Source: Methylovirgula sp. 4M-Z18 (GTDB lineage: Bacteria; Pseudomonadota; Alphaproteobacteria; Rhizobiales; Beijerinckiaceae). From it: a stretch of 64,000 nucleotides of DNA. Positions 44,138 through 54,125 of this stretch are shown piece after piece (positions within the stretch are counted from its first letter, which is position 1; each line of letters starts with the position of its first letter). Below the pieces are notes generated by a model that worked only from the letters and a program-made list of their open reading frames with translations, was not told the origin of the DNA and did not search any database. A program made the position numbers and the translations under genes. The stretch spans positions 3,076,874-3,140,873 of the forward strand of contig NZ_CP149574.1 in the NCBI RefSeq assembly GCF_037890675.1. The letters run 5' to 3'.

Positions 44138-44913
44138 CAGATCCATCCCCCGTCGACCACATATTGCTGATTGGTGCAGGCGCTCGCCTCGTCGGAGGCG
44201 AAGAACAGCGTGGCCCGCGCGATTTCGTCCGGCAGGAGATGGCGCTTCAAGCATTGGCGCGACATCAGTTCCTTGTCGCCTTCCGGCGTCAACCACAGGG
44301 TCTTCTGCCGCTCGGTCATGATCCAGCCGGGCGCGATCGCATTCACGCGGATATTGTACTGGCCATAGTCGCGGGCAAGCGACCGGGTGAGGCCGAGCAC
44401 ACCGGATTTCGCCGCGGTATAGGCGGCCATGCCGCCTTGGCCGACCATCCACGAGGTCGAGCCAAAATTGATGATCGAGCCGCTATTGGCCGCGACCATG
44501 TCCGGCAGCACTGCCTGCGCCGCAAAGAACTGGTGCCGCAGATTGACCGCGAAACGCTCGTCCCAATATTCCGGCGTCACGTCCTCGGTCTTGTGCCGCT
44601 GATCATGCGCCGCATTGTTGATGAGCACCGCGACCGGACCGAATGCCGCGCGAACATTGGCGATCGCCTTGCGCAGCGCATCGATACTGGTCAAATCCGC
44701 ATGTTCGAAATGCACCTGATGGCCGGAAGCAGCGAGCGAGCTTTCAAGCTCCTTCGACTCATCTTGCTTGATATCGATGAAACCGACTTTCGCACCCTGC
44801 TCGGCGAAGCGCGTCGTGATCGCCGCTCCGATGCCGGTACCGCCGCCGGTGATCACGACGCATTTATCTTTCAAGTCGGGATAGGTCGCAATCGCGCGCG
44901 GGCTATTCGTCAT
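44137..44913 (-). CDS. SDR family oxidoreductase, probable sugar 1-dehydrogenase
   Basis: 258 residues. The NAD-binding motif VVITGGGTGIGAAIT, NNAAHD, and the catalytic Tyr-X-X-X-Lys in AAYTAAKSGVLGL are intact. Relatives oxidise aldoses such as galactose, fucose or arabinose to lactones. GGAGG precedes the ATG. Together with the aldolase and kinase it outlines an oxidative sugar pathway, but the lactonase, dehydratase and transporter are not in the window. Confidence 0.87.
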   Translation of the reverse strand: MTNSPRAIATYPDLKDKCVVITGGGTGIGAAITTRFAEQGAKVGFIDIKQDESKELESSLAASGHQVHFEHADLTSIDALRKAIANVRAAFGPVAVLINNAAHDQRHKTEDVTPEYWDERFAVNLRHQFFAAQAVLPDMVAANSGSIINFGSTSWMVGQGGMAAYTAAKSGVLGLTRSLARDYGQYNIRVNAIAPGWIMTERQKTLWLTPEGDKELMSRQCLKRHLLPDEIARATLFFASDEASACTNQQYVVDGGWI

Positions 44914-44940
44914 GTTTCCTCCAGAAAACCATATGGAATT

Positions 44941-46197
44941 TTATATTGAGGCGGAGAGTTCTTCGGCGGCTGCCAGCCGGTGGCCGGCAAAGCGCTCCAG
45001 CAGGATCAAAACCGCGGCGCCGCGCGCCCACACTTCATCACCCCATTCGTGCCATACGATCGACGTCGTATCGCGGAAGAAGTTCAGTGCATTCTCGCGG
45101 AAGGCTTTGACGAAAGGACCCATCATCAACTCGCCGGCACGCATGCCCTCGCCGGTGACAATGATGCGCTCCGGCGTCAGCACGCAGGCGACATTGGCCG
45201 CCGCGCGGCCAAGAATATCACCAGCATTGGCGAAGATCCGGGCGTAGGCGAGATTGCCGCTATGGGCTTGTTTGGTGATGTCGAGAATGGCCTCATGCAC
45301 GGCCACGCTGCCATGCGGCGGCGCACGATGATCGGCCTCGGCGGCGAGCGCCACGATGGCATAGTCGGCAGAATAGGCTTCGACGCAACCGTGCCGGCCG
45401 CAGCGACAGGTCCGACCGTTCTGCTCGTGAATCATGTGGCCGAACTCGGTCGCGATCCCCTGCTGGCCGCGATACAGCGCGCCGTTGATGTAAAGCCCCA
45501 TGCCGATACCGTGCTCGACGGTCACCAGCATGAAATTCTCCACATCGCCGCCATGGCCGAACCAGCGCTCGGCCAAAGCCACGAGATTGACGTCGTTTTC
45601 GGCCGCCACCGGCTTGTTCAACCGCCGCGCCAAGGTTGCAGGAAAGGCGGAACCGCGTTCGCCGAAAATCGGGCTCCAGGTCGTGCGGCCGGTCAGGCTC
45701 TGCACGAAGCCCGGCATTCCGACGCCGACACCGATGACCTCGTCCATGCCACGGCCCGCATCGGTCAACAGCCGGGTAATGCCGTTGGCGACCATATCCG
45801 CCGCGCCCTCCAGCGTCTCGCTTTCCGCGACGAGCGGCACGTTGCAGGAGCTGATCGGGCCGCCTTTGAAATCGGTGACCGAAATCGTTGCCTGGTGGGT
45901 CGCCATCTTCACGCCGACCACCAGGCCGGCGGCGCCGTTGATATCGAGCAGCAGCCGCGGCCGGCCACGGCTCGCGAGCCGGCCCGGCGGCGGCACCGTC
46001 GGCTTTTCGACGAGCAGGCCTTCGTTCAGGAGCTCGCCGGTCACTTCGGAAACGGTGGCCTGGCTTAGTTCGGCCAGGGTGCAGATATCGGTCCGCGCCA
46101 TTTCGCCATGGCGCAAAAACACTTCCATCACCCGCAGCCGGCTTTGGGCGCGCAGGGTTCCAACATCTTGGATATCGCGCCGCGGCCGTGTAGCCAT
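44941..46197 (-). CDS. ROK family transcriptional repressor
   Basis: 418 residues. An N-terminal winged helix-turn-helix (about 15-70: RVMEVFLRHGEMARTDICTL, SQATVSEVTGELLNEG) precedes a ROK domain with GVGVGMPGFV, ATEFGHMIHE and the zinc motif CRCGRHGCVEAY. ROK repressors of this layout release DNA when they bind a sugar. It lies 27 bases upstream of the SDR gene on the same strand, so it probably controls the operon and itself. ATG 46197 is preferred to ATG 46218, which touches the operator. Confidence 0.88.
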   Translation of the reverse strand: MATRPRRDIQDVGTLRAQSRLRVMEVFLRHGEMARTDICTLAELSQATVSEVTGELLNEGLLVEKPTVPPPGRLASRGRPRLLLDINGAAGLVVGVKMATHQATISVTDFKGGPISSCNVPLVAESETLEGAADMVANGITRLLTDAGRGMDEVIGVGVGMPGFVQSLTGRTTWSPIFGERGSAFPATLARRLNKPVAAENDVNLVALAERWFGHGGDVENFMLVTVEHGIGMGLYINGALYRGQQGIATEFGHMIHEQNGRTCRCGRHGCVEAYSADYAIVALAAEADHRAPPHGSVAVHEAILDITKQAHSGNLAYARIFANAGDILGRAAANVACVLTPERIIVTGEGMRAGELMMGPFVKAFRENALNFFRDTTSIVWHEWGDEVWARGAAVLILLERFAGHRLAAAEELSASI

Positions 46198-46221
46198 GAA
46201 GGACTCGTGATGGGACATACC

Positions 46222-46251
46222 TTATTTTTCCACCGCGAAAAAATTTGTCAA
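46222..46251 (-). promoter_or_regulatory. ROK-type operator overlapping a -35 box
   Basis: On the plus strand 46222-46246 reads TTATTTTTC, then CACCGC, then GAAAAAATTT: AT-rich arms around a GC centre, like NagC/Mlc sites. On the minus strand TTGACA at 46251-46246 overlaps it; a convincing -10 box was not found. It lies 25 bases before the repressor start at 46197. Confidence 0.55.
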
Positions 46252-46310
46252 TCGCGATGAATGCCCATCATACCCCCCTGTCCACGCCGCCGAAAGGGCG
46301 CGCAGGGACA

Positions 46311-48131
<1,821 letters not shown>

Positions 48132-48455
48132 AGGCTCGATCTTTACTGGCCGCAAATGGCAATACGCCGTCATGCCTTGCATTCATGAAGGCGGCATGAC
48201 AGGCGCAAACGTTAGGAATTCGGGGCAGTTGGGCCCGATTTGCTGCGCTGCATACATGATTTCCAACGGTTTGGGAACCGCTAATCAACGGGCCGCAATC
48301 GGTTTAGAATATGTGCAACGCGGTCGCCGCGGCGCAACCGGTCCCTGCGGACGATCTTGCCGCATTCACTATTTTCGCCATGCCCGGTAGCCTGCGGGAA
48401 ATTATGGGTTAAGCTTGCGGCACATTGTGCTGCGCGTTTTGCTGGGGTGGCGATA
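48132..48455. other. intergenic region between divergent typA and zwf
   Basis: 324 bases with no convincing gene. It holds an inverted repeat GTCATGCC (48169-48176) with GGCATGAC (48193-48200), 38-69 bases ahead of the typA ATG, with the inner pair GCCTT/AAGGC able to compete. The rest presumably holds the two divergent promoters; no clear -35/-10 pair was found. Confidence 0.45.
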
Positions 48456-49922
48456 GTGGCGACAGGGTCGAAATATAACCAAAGCGTTGGGCCGAAAAGT
48501 CCGCAGGTTCTGGTGCTGGTCGGCGCGACGGGCGATCTGTCACGGCGCAAATTGCTGCCCGGACTGTTTCGCCTCACCAGCGCCGGCTTCATTCCGGCCT
48601 GCCGAATCATCGGCGTTTCCCTGGATGACATCAGCGTCGATGAATTCCGCAAGATCGCCCGCGGTGCGCTCGAGGAATTTTCCACCCGCAAAGTGTCGGA
48701 AAAGGATTGGTCGGCATTTTCGGAGATCCTCGATTATGTCTCGTTGTCGGCCGGCGCGTCCGTGCTCAAGGCGGCGGTGAAAAATGCCGAACAGGCGCTC
48801 GGTGGCGAAAGCCGCCGCATCCACTATCTCAGCGTGCCGCCCAATGCCGCGCTGTCGGCGGTCCGCCTCCTGCGCGAAGCCGATCTCGTCGAACGCTCGC
48901 GCATCATCATGGAAAAGCCGTTCGGCACCGATCTGACGACCGCCCGCTCGCTGAACGCCAAATTGCACGACGTGTTCTCGGAAGATCAGATCTTCCGCAT
49001 CGATCATTTCCTCGGCAAGGAACCGGCGCAGAACATCCTGGCGTTCCGCTTCGCCAACGGGTTCATGGAGCCCATCTGGAACCGCAATTTCATCGATCAC
49101 GTGCAGATCGACGTGCCCGAGACCTTGGGCCTTGGCAAACGCTCGGGCTTTTACGAGCAGACCGGCGCCTACCGTGACATGGTGGTGACCCACCTCTTCC
49201 AGATCCTCGCCTTCATGGCGATGGAGCCGCCGACCGCCCTCGAACCGCAGCCGATCAGCGAGGAGAAGAACAAAGTCTTCCGCTCCATGGTGCCGCTCGA
49301 TTCGCATAATGTGGTGCGCGGCCAATATACTGGCTATCGCAGCGAAGAGGGCGTGAACCCGGAATCCGATACTGAAACCTTCATCGCCCTTAAATGCCAG
49401 ATCGACAATTGGCGCTGGGCCGGCGTGCCGTTCTACCTGCGCACCGGCAAGAAACTGGCCGAGGGGCAGCGCATCATTTCGATTGCCTTCCGCGAACCGC
49501 CGAAAAGCATGTTTCCGGCCGGATCGGGCGTCGGCGCGCAAGGCCCCGATCATCTGACCTTCGACCTTGCCGACGCGTCGAAAATGTCGCTGTCCTTCTA
49601 TGGCAAGCGCCCCGGCCCCGGCATGCGGCTCGACAAGCTCAGCCTGCAATTCGCGATGAACGACACAGGGCTGATCGGCGACGTGCTCGAAGCCTATGAG
49701 CGGCTGATTCTCGATGCGATGCGCGGCGATCACACTCTCTTCACCACGGCGGAAGGCATCGAACGGCTGTGGGAAATCTCGATTCCGCTGCTGGAAACGC
49801 CGCCGCCCGTACGCCTCTACGAACCGGGCTCCTGGGGGCCGAAATCGATCCATCAGCTCATCGCGCCCAATGCTTGGCGCCTGCCCTTCGAGCGCGCGTG
49901 GCGCGCCAAAAGCGAAGGCTAA
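48456..49922 (+). CDS. zwf: glucose-6-phosphate 1-dehydrogenase
   Basis: 488 residues. It oxidises glucose 6-phosphate to 6-phosphogluconolactone with NAD(P)+, feeding the Entner-Doudoroff and pentose phosphate routes. The dinucleotide motif is GATGDLSRRKLLPG and the substrate site RIDHFLGKE carries His184. GTG 48456 follows GGGGTGG by 5 bases. pgl and edd, frequent partners, are not adjacent. A weak hairpin (49926-49944) follows the stop. Confidence 0.94.
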   Translation: MATGSKYNQSVGPKSPQVLVLVGATGDLSRRKLLPGLFRLTSAGFIPACRIIGVSLDDISVDEFRKIARGALEEFSTRKVSEKDWSAFSEILDYVSLSAGASVLKAAVKNAEQALGGESRRIHYLSVPPNAALSAVRLLREADLVERSRIIMEKPFGTDLTTARSLNAKLHDVFSEDQIFRIDHFLGKEPAQNILAFRFANGFMEPIWNRNFIDHVQIDVPETLGLGKRSGFYEQTGAYRDMVVTHLFQILAFMAMEPPTALEPQPISEEKNKVFRSMVPLDSHNVVRGQYTGYRSEEGVNPESDTETFIALKCQIDNWRWAGVPFYLRTGKKLAEGQRIISIAFREPPKSMFPAGSGVGAQGPDHLTFDLADASKMSLSFYGKRPGPGMRLDKLSLQFAMNDTGLIGDVLEAYERLILDAMRGDHTLFTTAEGIERLWEISIPLLETPPPVRLYEPGSWGPKSIHQLIAPNAWRLPFERAWRAKSEG

Positions 49923-50264
49923 GAACCGCTGAACCCCACAGCGGCGAGACATTGGCAGCCACGAGCATTCCGCACCGGGTCTGTCTATGGCCGGGGCCCT
50001 TTTGCGTGAGCGGGCGGATGACAAGCAGCGCAAGCGTGACGCACTTCACGCATTCGAACATGCGCAAAGTCTAGGGACAGTCGGTTTATTTTCTAAATCT
50101 GTCCAATCTTCCGATCTGTAACATTTCGCACATGCGCAACGCGCGTTTGGCGCTATCACACCATGCAACGCGCTTCACCAGCAGCCGGTGCCCTTCGATT
50201 GGGCGGCCATAGGCGCGTCGGCGAAATCGACGGTGCCGTATCGGACCACGACTAGGAGCCCGCG
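49923..50264. other. intergenic region upstream of the second LuxR-type gene
   Basis: 342 bases without a convincing gene. CCGCTG/CAGCGG at 49926-49944 may end zwf. A moderately AT-rich stretch near 50075-50125 is the likeliest promoter region. AGGAG at 50254-50258 is the ribosome site of the next gene. The 9-base palindrome seen before the paralogue at 11717 is not repeated here. Confidence 0.4.
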
Positions 50265-50966
50265 ATGAACTATTCGACGGGATACAACGCCCAAGCCCCG
50301 GCCCATGAGGAAACTCATGAAATTGCTCCCGCATTCTCCCGCGCCGACGCCCTGCTGCTCGTCGAGGAGCGTCCGCTGATCGGCGATGCGCTGGCACTCG
50401 CTCTCCAAAGAATCCTGGCGCCCTTTCCGGTCCGGGCCGCGCGCGACATCGAACAGCCTGCCCCCGGAACGAACCACCTCGTCGTCTATAATTTTGTCGA
50501 ACGCGATCTTTCGCTGGCCGAGTTCGAAGCGACCGTGCGCGACATCCGCCGGCGCACCCGCTCCCGGCCTCTTGCCATTCTCACGGACAGCAGCGACCCC
50601 GAGATCGCGGATATTCTGAAGCGTTACGCCTTACAGGGCTGGATCGACGCCTCGCTCGGCTTTCAGGTCGTGGCGGCGGCGCTGCACATGATTCTGATGG
50701 GCGCGCGGTTCCTGCCCCTCGATCCGTCAGCGCCCGCCCACGTATCGCGGCGCGTGCTGGCGCCCCAGATTCAACCGGTTCTGACCGAACGCGAGCGCGA
50801 CGTACTGAAACTGTTGCAGCAAGGCAAGCCGAACAAGGTGATCGCCTATGATCTGCAGATTTCGCAAAGCACCGTCAAAGTTCACCTGCAGAATCTGATG
50901 CGCAAGCTCAGTGCCCGGAATCGCACACAAATCGTGCTGCATGCGGCCAGACTTGGTACGGACTAG
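50265..50966 (+). CDS. LuxR-type regulator with degenerate receiver domain (paralogue 2)
   Basis: 233 residues, aligned without gaps to paralogue 1 (11717-12424) from ERPLIGD (35-41) to GWIDASLGFQV (125-135). The receiver lacks the phospho-acceptor Asp: the strand reads LVVYNFVE, with Asn76 at exactly the same position as in paralogue 1. The DNA-binding helix-turn-helix is typical (LTERERDVLKLLQQGKPNKV, QSTVKVHLQNLMRKL). Shared loss of Asp in both copies argues for a subfamily that does not use phosphorylation. AGGAG is 6 bases before the ATG. phaZ follows 281 bases later. Confidence 0.83.
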   Translation: MNYSTGYNAQAPAHEETHEIAPAFSRADALLLVEERPLIGDALALALQRILAPFPVRAARDIEQPAPGTNHLVVYNFVERDLSLAEFEATVRDIRRRTRSRPLAILTDSSDPEIADILKRYALQGWIDASLGFQVVAAALHMILMGARFLPLDPSAPAHVSRRVLAPQIQPVLTERERDVLKLLQQGKPNKVIAYDLQISQSTVKVHLQNLMRKLSARNRTQIVLHAARLGTD

Positions 50967-51009
50967 GCCGAAATCGCCGGATGGGACCGGTTTCGAAGAA
51001 GGCGCTCAC

Positions 51010-51074
51010 GCAAGCGTTGCTTGCAAATAAGCGAAAAACGCGAACATACGCAGAACTTGAGATCAAACTCAAGT
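51010..51074. promoter_or_regulatory. two palindromes upstream of phaZ
   Basis: GCAAGC-GTT-GCTTGC (51010-51024) and ACTTGAG-ATCAAA-CTCAAGT (51055-51074) lie in an AT-richer 281-base gap. The first, 44 bases after the regulator stop, may be a terminator stem; the second is a good shape for an operator. No known PhaR site (CTGC-N-GCAG with short spacing) was confirmed. Confidence 0.4.
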
Positions 51075-51247
51075 CTATATGCACAACTTACACTTATTGT
51101 GACATTGCTTGAGGCAAAATTGCGAGTACGCTTTGCACTGCACCAATCTGCTGCGATGCGGGACCCCGGGCGCCTTTTAAACGGCATGCGGGTGAACATG
51201 TGACGTTATCGTTGGCATGCTAGATTTCTAAGTGGGTTGTCAGAGCT

Positions 51248-52546
51248 ATGAACCGATTGTCGTATCAAATCTATGAAATGTCCCACGCGGCGCTGGCCCC
51301 GTCCCGCGCATTGTCGGACTTTACGCGATTGTTCTTCAAAAACCCGATGAATCCGTTGGCGCACACGCCGTTCGGCCGCAATGTTGCGGCGTCGGCCGAA
51401 TTGTTCGAGCGGATCACCCGCCGCTATGGCAAGCCGAGCTTCGGCCTCGGCTCCACCCTTTTCGACGGCGAGCGCACCGAGGTCGTCGAACAGGTTGTAT
51501 GGGAGCAGCCCTTCTGCCGCTTGATTCATTTTGAGCGCCAAGCCCATCATCGGCATTATCCGCAGCCGAAATTGCTGATCGTCGCGCCGATGTCGGGCCA
51601 CTACGCCACATTGCTGCGCGGCACGGTCGAAGCCTTCCTGCCAACCCACGAAGTCTATATCACCGATTGGTCGGACGCGCGCATGGTGCCGCTCGCATCC
51701 GGCGAATTCACCCTCGATTCGTATATCGATTACATCATCAACATGGTGCATTCGCTTGGCCGCGGCGTGCATACACTCGGCGTCTGTCAGCCCTCGGTGC
51801 CGCTGCTCGCCGCCGTGGCGCGGATGTCGGCGGAAGACGATCCGTTCGTGCCCGCCTCCATGACCTTGATGGGCGGACCGATCGACACGCGCGAAAGCCC
51901 CACCGGCGTCAACCAGCTCGCGCAGCAGCGCGGTCCGCGCTGGTTCCGCGACAATTGCATTCATATGGTGCCTTTCCCCTATCCAGGGGTCGGCCGTTTC
52001 GTCTATCCGGGCTTTTTGCAGCTCGCCGGCTTCATGGCGATGAATCTCGACCGCCACGTCAATGCCCATCGCGACATGTTCAATCACCTCGTCCAGGGTG
52101 ACGGCGATTCGGCGGAAAAGCACCGCGAGTTCTACGACGAATATATGGCGGTAATGGATTTGACTGCAGAGTTCTACCTGCAGACGGTCGATACGGTTTT
52201 CGTGCACCATTCCTTGCCGAAGGGTGAGATGATGCATCGGGATAAGCCCGTCGATCTCACCGCGATCCGCAAGACCGCCCTGATGACGGTCGAGGGTGAG
52301 AAGGACGACATTTCCGGTGTCGGCCAGACCTATGCCGCGCAGAAACTCTGTGTGAATATTCCGGACCATATGAAGGTCCATTACCTGCAGAAGAATGTCG
52401 GCCATTACGGCGTGTTCAACGGCTCGCGCTTTCGCGCGGAAATTGCGCCGCGCATTTGCGATTTCATCGCGAATATCGAACAGGCCGCGAAAAAACAGAG
52501 CGCGGGGAAAAGAACCAATTTGAAAGTGGTCGCGAGCAAGAGCTGA
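51248..52546 (+). CDS. phaZ: intracellular polyhydroxyalkanoate depolymerase
   Basis: 432 residues. It mobilises stored poly-3-hydroxybutyrate granules. The family N-terminus MNRLSYQIYEMSHAALAP, the catalytic cysteine motif HTLGVCQPSVPLL (Cys180) and the C-terminal NVGHYGVFNGSRFR segment with the active His are intact. It implies the host stores PHB, consistent with the acyl-CoA metabolism seen elsewhere in the window. A family B repeat follows 58 bases after the stop. Confidence 0.93.
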   Translation: MNRLSYQIYEMSHAALAPSRALSDFTRLFFKNPMNPLAHTPFGRNVAASAELFERITRRYGKPSFGLGSTLFDGERTEVVEQVVWEQPFCRLIHFERQAHHRHYPQPKLLIVAPMSGHYATLLRGTVEAFLPTHEVYITDWSDARMVPLASGEFTLDSYIDYIINMVHSLGRGVHTLGVCQPSVPLLAAVARMSAEDDPFVPASMTLMGGPIDTRESPTGVNQLAQQRGPRWFRDNCIHMVPFPYPGVGRFVYPGFLQLAGFMAMNLDRHVNAHRDMFNHLVQGDGDSAEKHREFYDEYMAVMDLTAEFYLQTVDTVFVHHSLPKGEMMHRDKPVDLTAIRKTALMTVEGEKDDISGVGQTYAAQKLCVNIPDHMKVHYLQKNVGHYGVFNGSRFRAEIAPRICDFIANIEQAAKKQSAGKRTNLKVVASKS

Positions 52547-52604
52547 TTTTATGCGAGCGTTCGCGGAGTGCGGCGCTCGAGACTCATTCGACACTTCAGG
52601 CATA

Positions 52605-52717
52605 ATACCAACGGTTACAAAGAGTGACCGTTGGTTCCTTTCTTCATTTTTCGCCTTTTCAAGGCGATTGCGAAAAATGAAGAGCGGTCCAAAGGTCGCG
52701 TCCGCGACCATTGGCAT
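52605..52717. repeat. 113-bp three-hairpin repeat (family B, copy 2)
   Basis: Same length and layout as copy 1 at 14489-14601: ATACCAA at the left end, the GACCGTTGG and CTTCATTTTTCGC stems, and CCAAAGGTCGC pairing with GCGACCATTGG (one mismatch). The first stem has decayed slightly and the right end reads TTGGCAT. It lies between phaZ and an M48-like gene and could end the phaZ transcript. Confidence 0.92.
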
Positions 52718-52764
52718 AAGGCGCGCCCACGGGGCACTGGCGGCGAATCGCGCCGCGCCTTATA

Positions 52765-53541
52765 ATGCAGCCTCGTATGCTGCGCCTTTTCCGCCAGACT
52801 CCAAACGCTTCGATCGATCCGGAACACCTCATGCTGTCGCATGCGGGTGAGACGTTCAAGGTCGAGTTGAAACGCGTCGCGAGTGCGCAGCGCTTCACAT
52901 TGCGCGTGCGCAACGCGACGCGTGACGTCGTGCTCACCATGCCCGCGCGCGGCTCGGTGCACACCGCGCGCGATTTTGCCGAACGACACGCTGCCTGGAT
53001 CGGGGCGCGGCTGAAACGCCTGCCGCAACCAGTGCCCTTCGCACCCGGCAGCATCATCCCCTTGCGCGGCATCAATCATGTGATCGTCCATCGCCCCGAC
53101 ATGCGCGGCACGGTTTGGGTCGAACCCTATATGGGCCGCGACGCTTGCGCGATGCTTGCGCTCTGCGTTGCAGGCGAAGCGCCGCATGTGGCGCGCCGAG
53201 TGAGCGATTATTTGAAGAAACAGGCGAAGCTCGATATCGAGGCCGCCGTCACGCAACACACCAAGACGATTGGCAGGCCGGCGCGCAGCATCACCTTGCG
53301 CGACACCACCAGCCGTTGGGGCTCGTGCACCGCGGCCGGCGCGCTCAACTTCTCCTGGCGGATCATTCTCGCGCCGGCCTACGTGCTCGATTACCTCGCC
53401 GCGCACGAGGTGGCGCATCTGATCCATATGAATCACGGCAAGCGCTTCTGGGCGCTGACCCATAAGCTGGCGCCGCAAACGGAGCGGGCGGAAGCGTGGC
53501 TCAAGGCGCATGGCGCCAGCCTGCACCGCTACGGCGGATGA
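52765..53541 (+). CDS. M48/YgjP-like zinc metallopeptidase (SprT type)
   Basis: 258 residues. The zinc site is AAHEVAHLIHMNHGKRFW, with both His of HExxH and a third downstream His. ITLRDTTSRWGSCTAAGALNFSWRI is the family hallmark ahead of it. Substrates are unknown. TATAAT at 52761-52766 overlaps the first ATG, so translation may really begin at ATG 52777 (MLRLFRQTP). Convergent with mgsA. Confidence 0.85.
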   Translation: MQPRMLRLFRQTPNASIDPEHLMLSHAGETFKVELKRVASAQRFTLRVRNATRDVVLTMPARGSVHTARDFAERHAAWIGARLKRLPQPVPFAPGSIIPLRGINHVIVHRPDMRGTVWVEPYMGRDACAMLALCVAGEAPHVARRVSDYLKKQAKLDIEAAVTQHTKTIGRPARSITLRDTTSRWGSCTAAGALNFSWRIILAPAYVLDYLAAHEVAHLIHMNHGKRFWALTHKLAPQTERAEAWLKAHGASLHRYGG

Positions 53542-53551
53542 AGACGAGCCG

Positions 53552-53932
53552 CTAGGCCGTGGCAAGCCCCCGCATGATGTAATCAGCAGTCGTCGGATTG
53601 AGCGCCATCGGAATATCGTACACGAGCGCGAGGCGGGTCAGCGCCTTCACGTCCACGTCGTGCGGATGCGGCGAGAGCGGATCGACGAAGAAGATGAGGC
53701 AGTCGATTTTGCTCTCGCAGATCAGCGCGCCGACCTGCTGGTCGCCCCCGAGCGGACCGCTCTTCAGCAAAGTCACTTGCAATTCGGGGCAGGCCTCGCG
53801 AATGCGGCCGCCGGTCGTGCCGGTCGCATAGAGATTGTATTGGGCAAGCCGGTCGCGGTACCGGGTGGCCCAGGCGGTCATCACCGCTTTCTTTTCATCG
53901 TGGGCGATCAAGGCGAGGCTGGGACGAGTCAT
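53552..53932 (-). CDS. mgsA: methylglyoxal synthase
   Basis: 126 residues. It converts dihydroxyacetone phosphate to methylglyoxal and phosphate, an overflow bypass of lower glycolysis. ALIAHDEKK at the start, [12 protein letters not shown], the catalytic Asp in [12 protein letters not shown] and the phosphate-binding [15 protein letters not shown] are intact. ATG 53932 gives the family N-terminus. Divergent from the nucleoside operon. Confidence 0.93.
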   Translation of the reverse strand: MTRPSLALIAHDEKKAVMTAWATRYRDRLAQYNLYATGTTGGRIREACPELQVTLLKSGPLGGDQQVGALICESKIDCLIFFVDPLSPHPHDVDVKALTRLALVYDIPMALNPTTADYIMRGLATA

Positions 53933-54070
53933 CGAGCATCTAATGTTTGTGAGAATCCGCGTGAGATGAACCTGCCCGCTCAAGCCTGTCAAGAAACCAC
54001 GCCTGATAGCTGTTTATAGGGCCATATCGGACTTGGCCACTTGGTCAGGCTGTGCCATGTTCGAGGTTGG

Positions 54071-54105
54071 AACCGGCGTTGAGGCTCGAAATGGGGGCGC
54101 CGGTT
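54071..54105 (+). promoter_or_regulatory. leader hairpin before the nucleoside-uptake operon
   Basis: AACCGGCG (54071-54078) pairs perfectly with CGCCGGTT (54098-54105), 9 bases before the GGGAGA ribosome site of the BMP gene. It may protect or regulate the mRNA. It does not match the purine riboswitch consensus. Confidence 0.4.
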
Positions 54106-54125
54106 AGTTTTCTCGGGAGAAAGTC

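Noticed and set aside
48183-48455. Possible tRNA or small RNA gene between typA and zwf
   Set aside because: No cloverleaf, T-loop or anticodon stem could be folded from the sequence by eye.
51206-52717. 503-residue minus-strand frame opposite phaZ
   Set aside because: It begins in the family B repeat and then mirrors phaZ. The similarity of its start to the frame at 14473-14712 is due only to the shared repeat.
54071-54125. Purine riboswitch before the BMP gene
   Set aside because: The hairpin lacks the conserved three-way junction sequences of that class.
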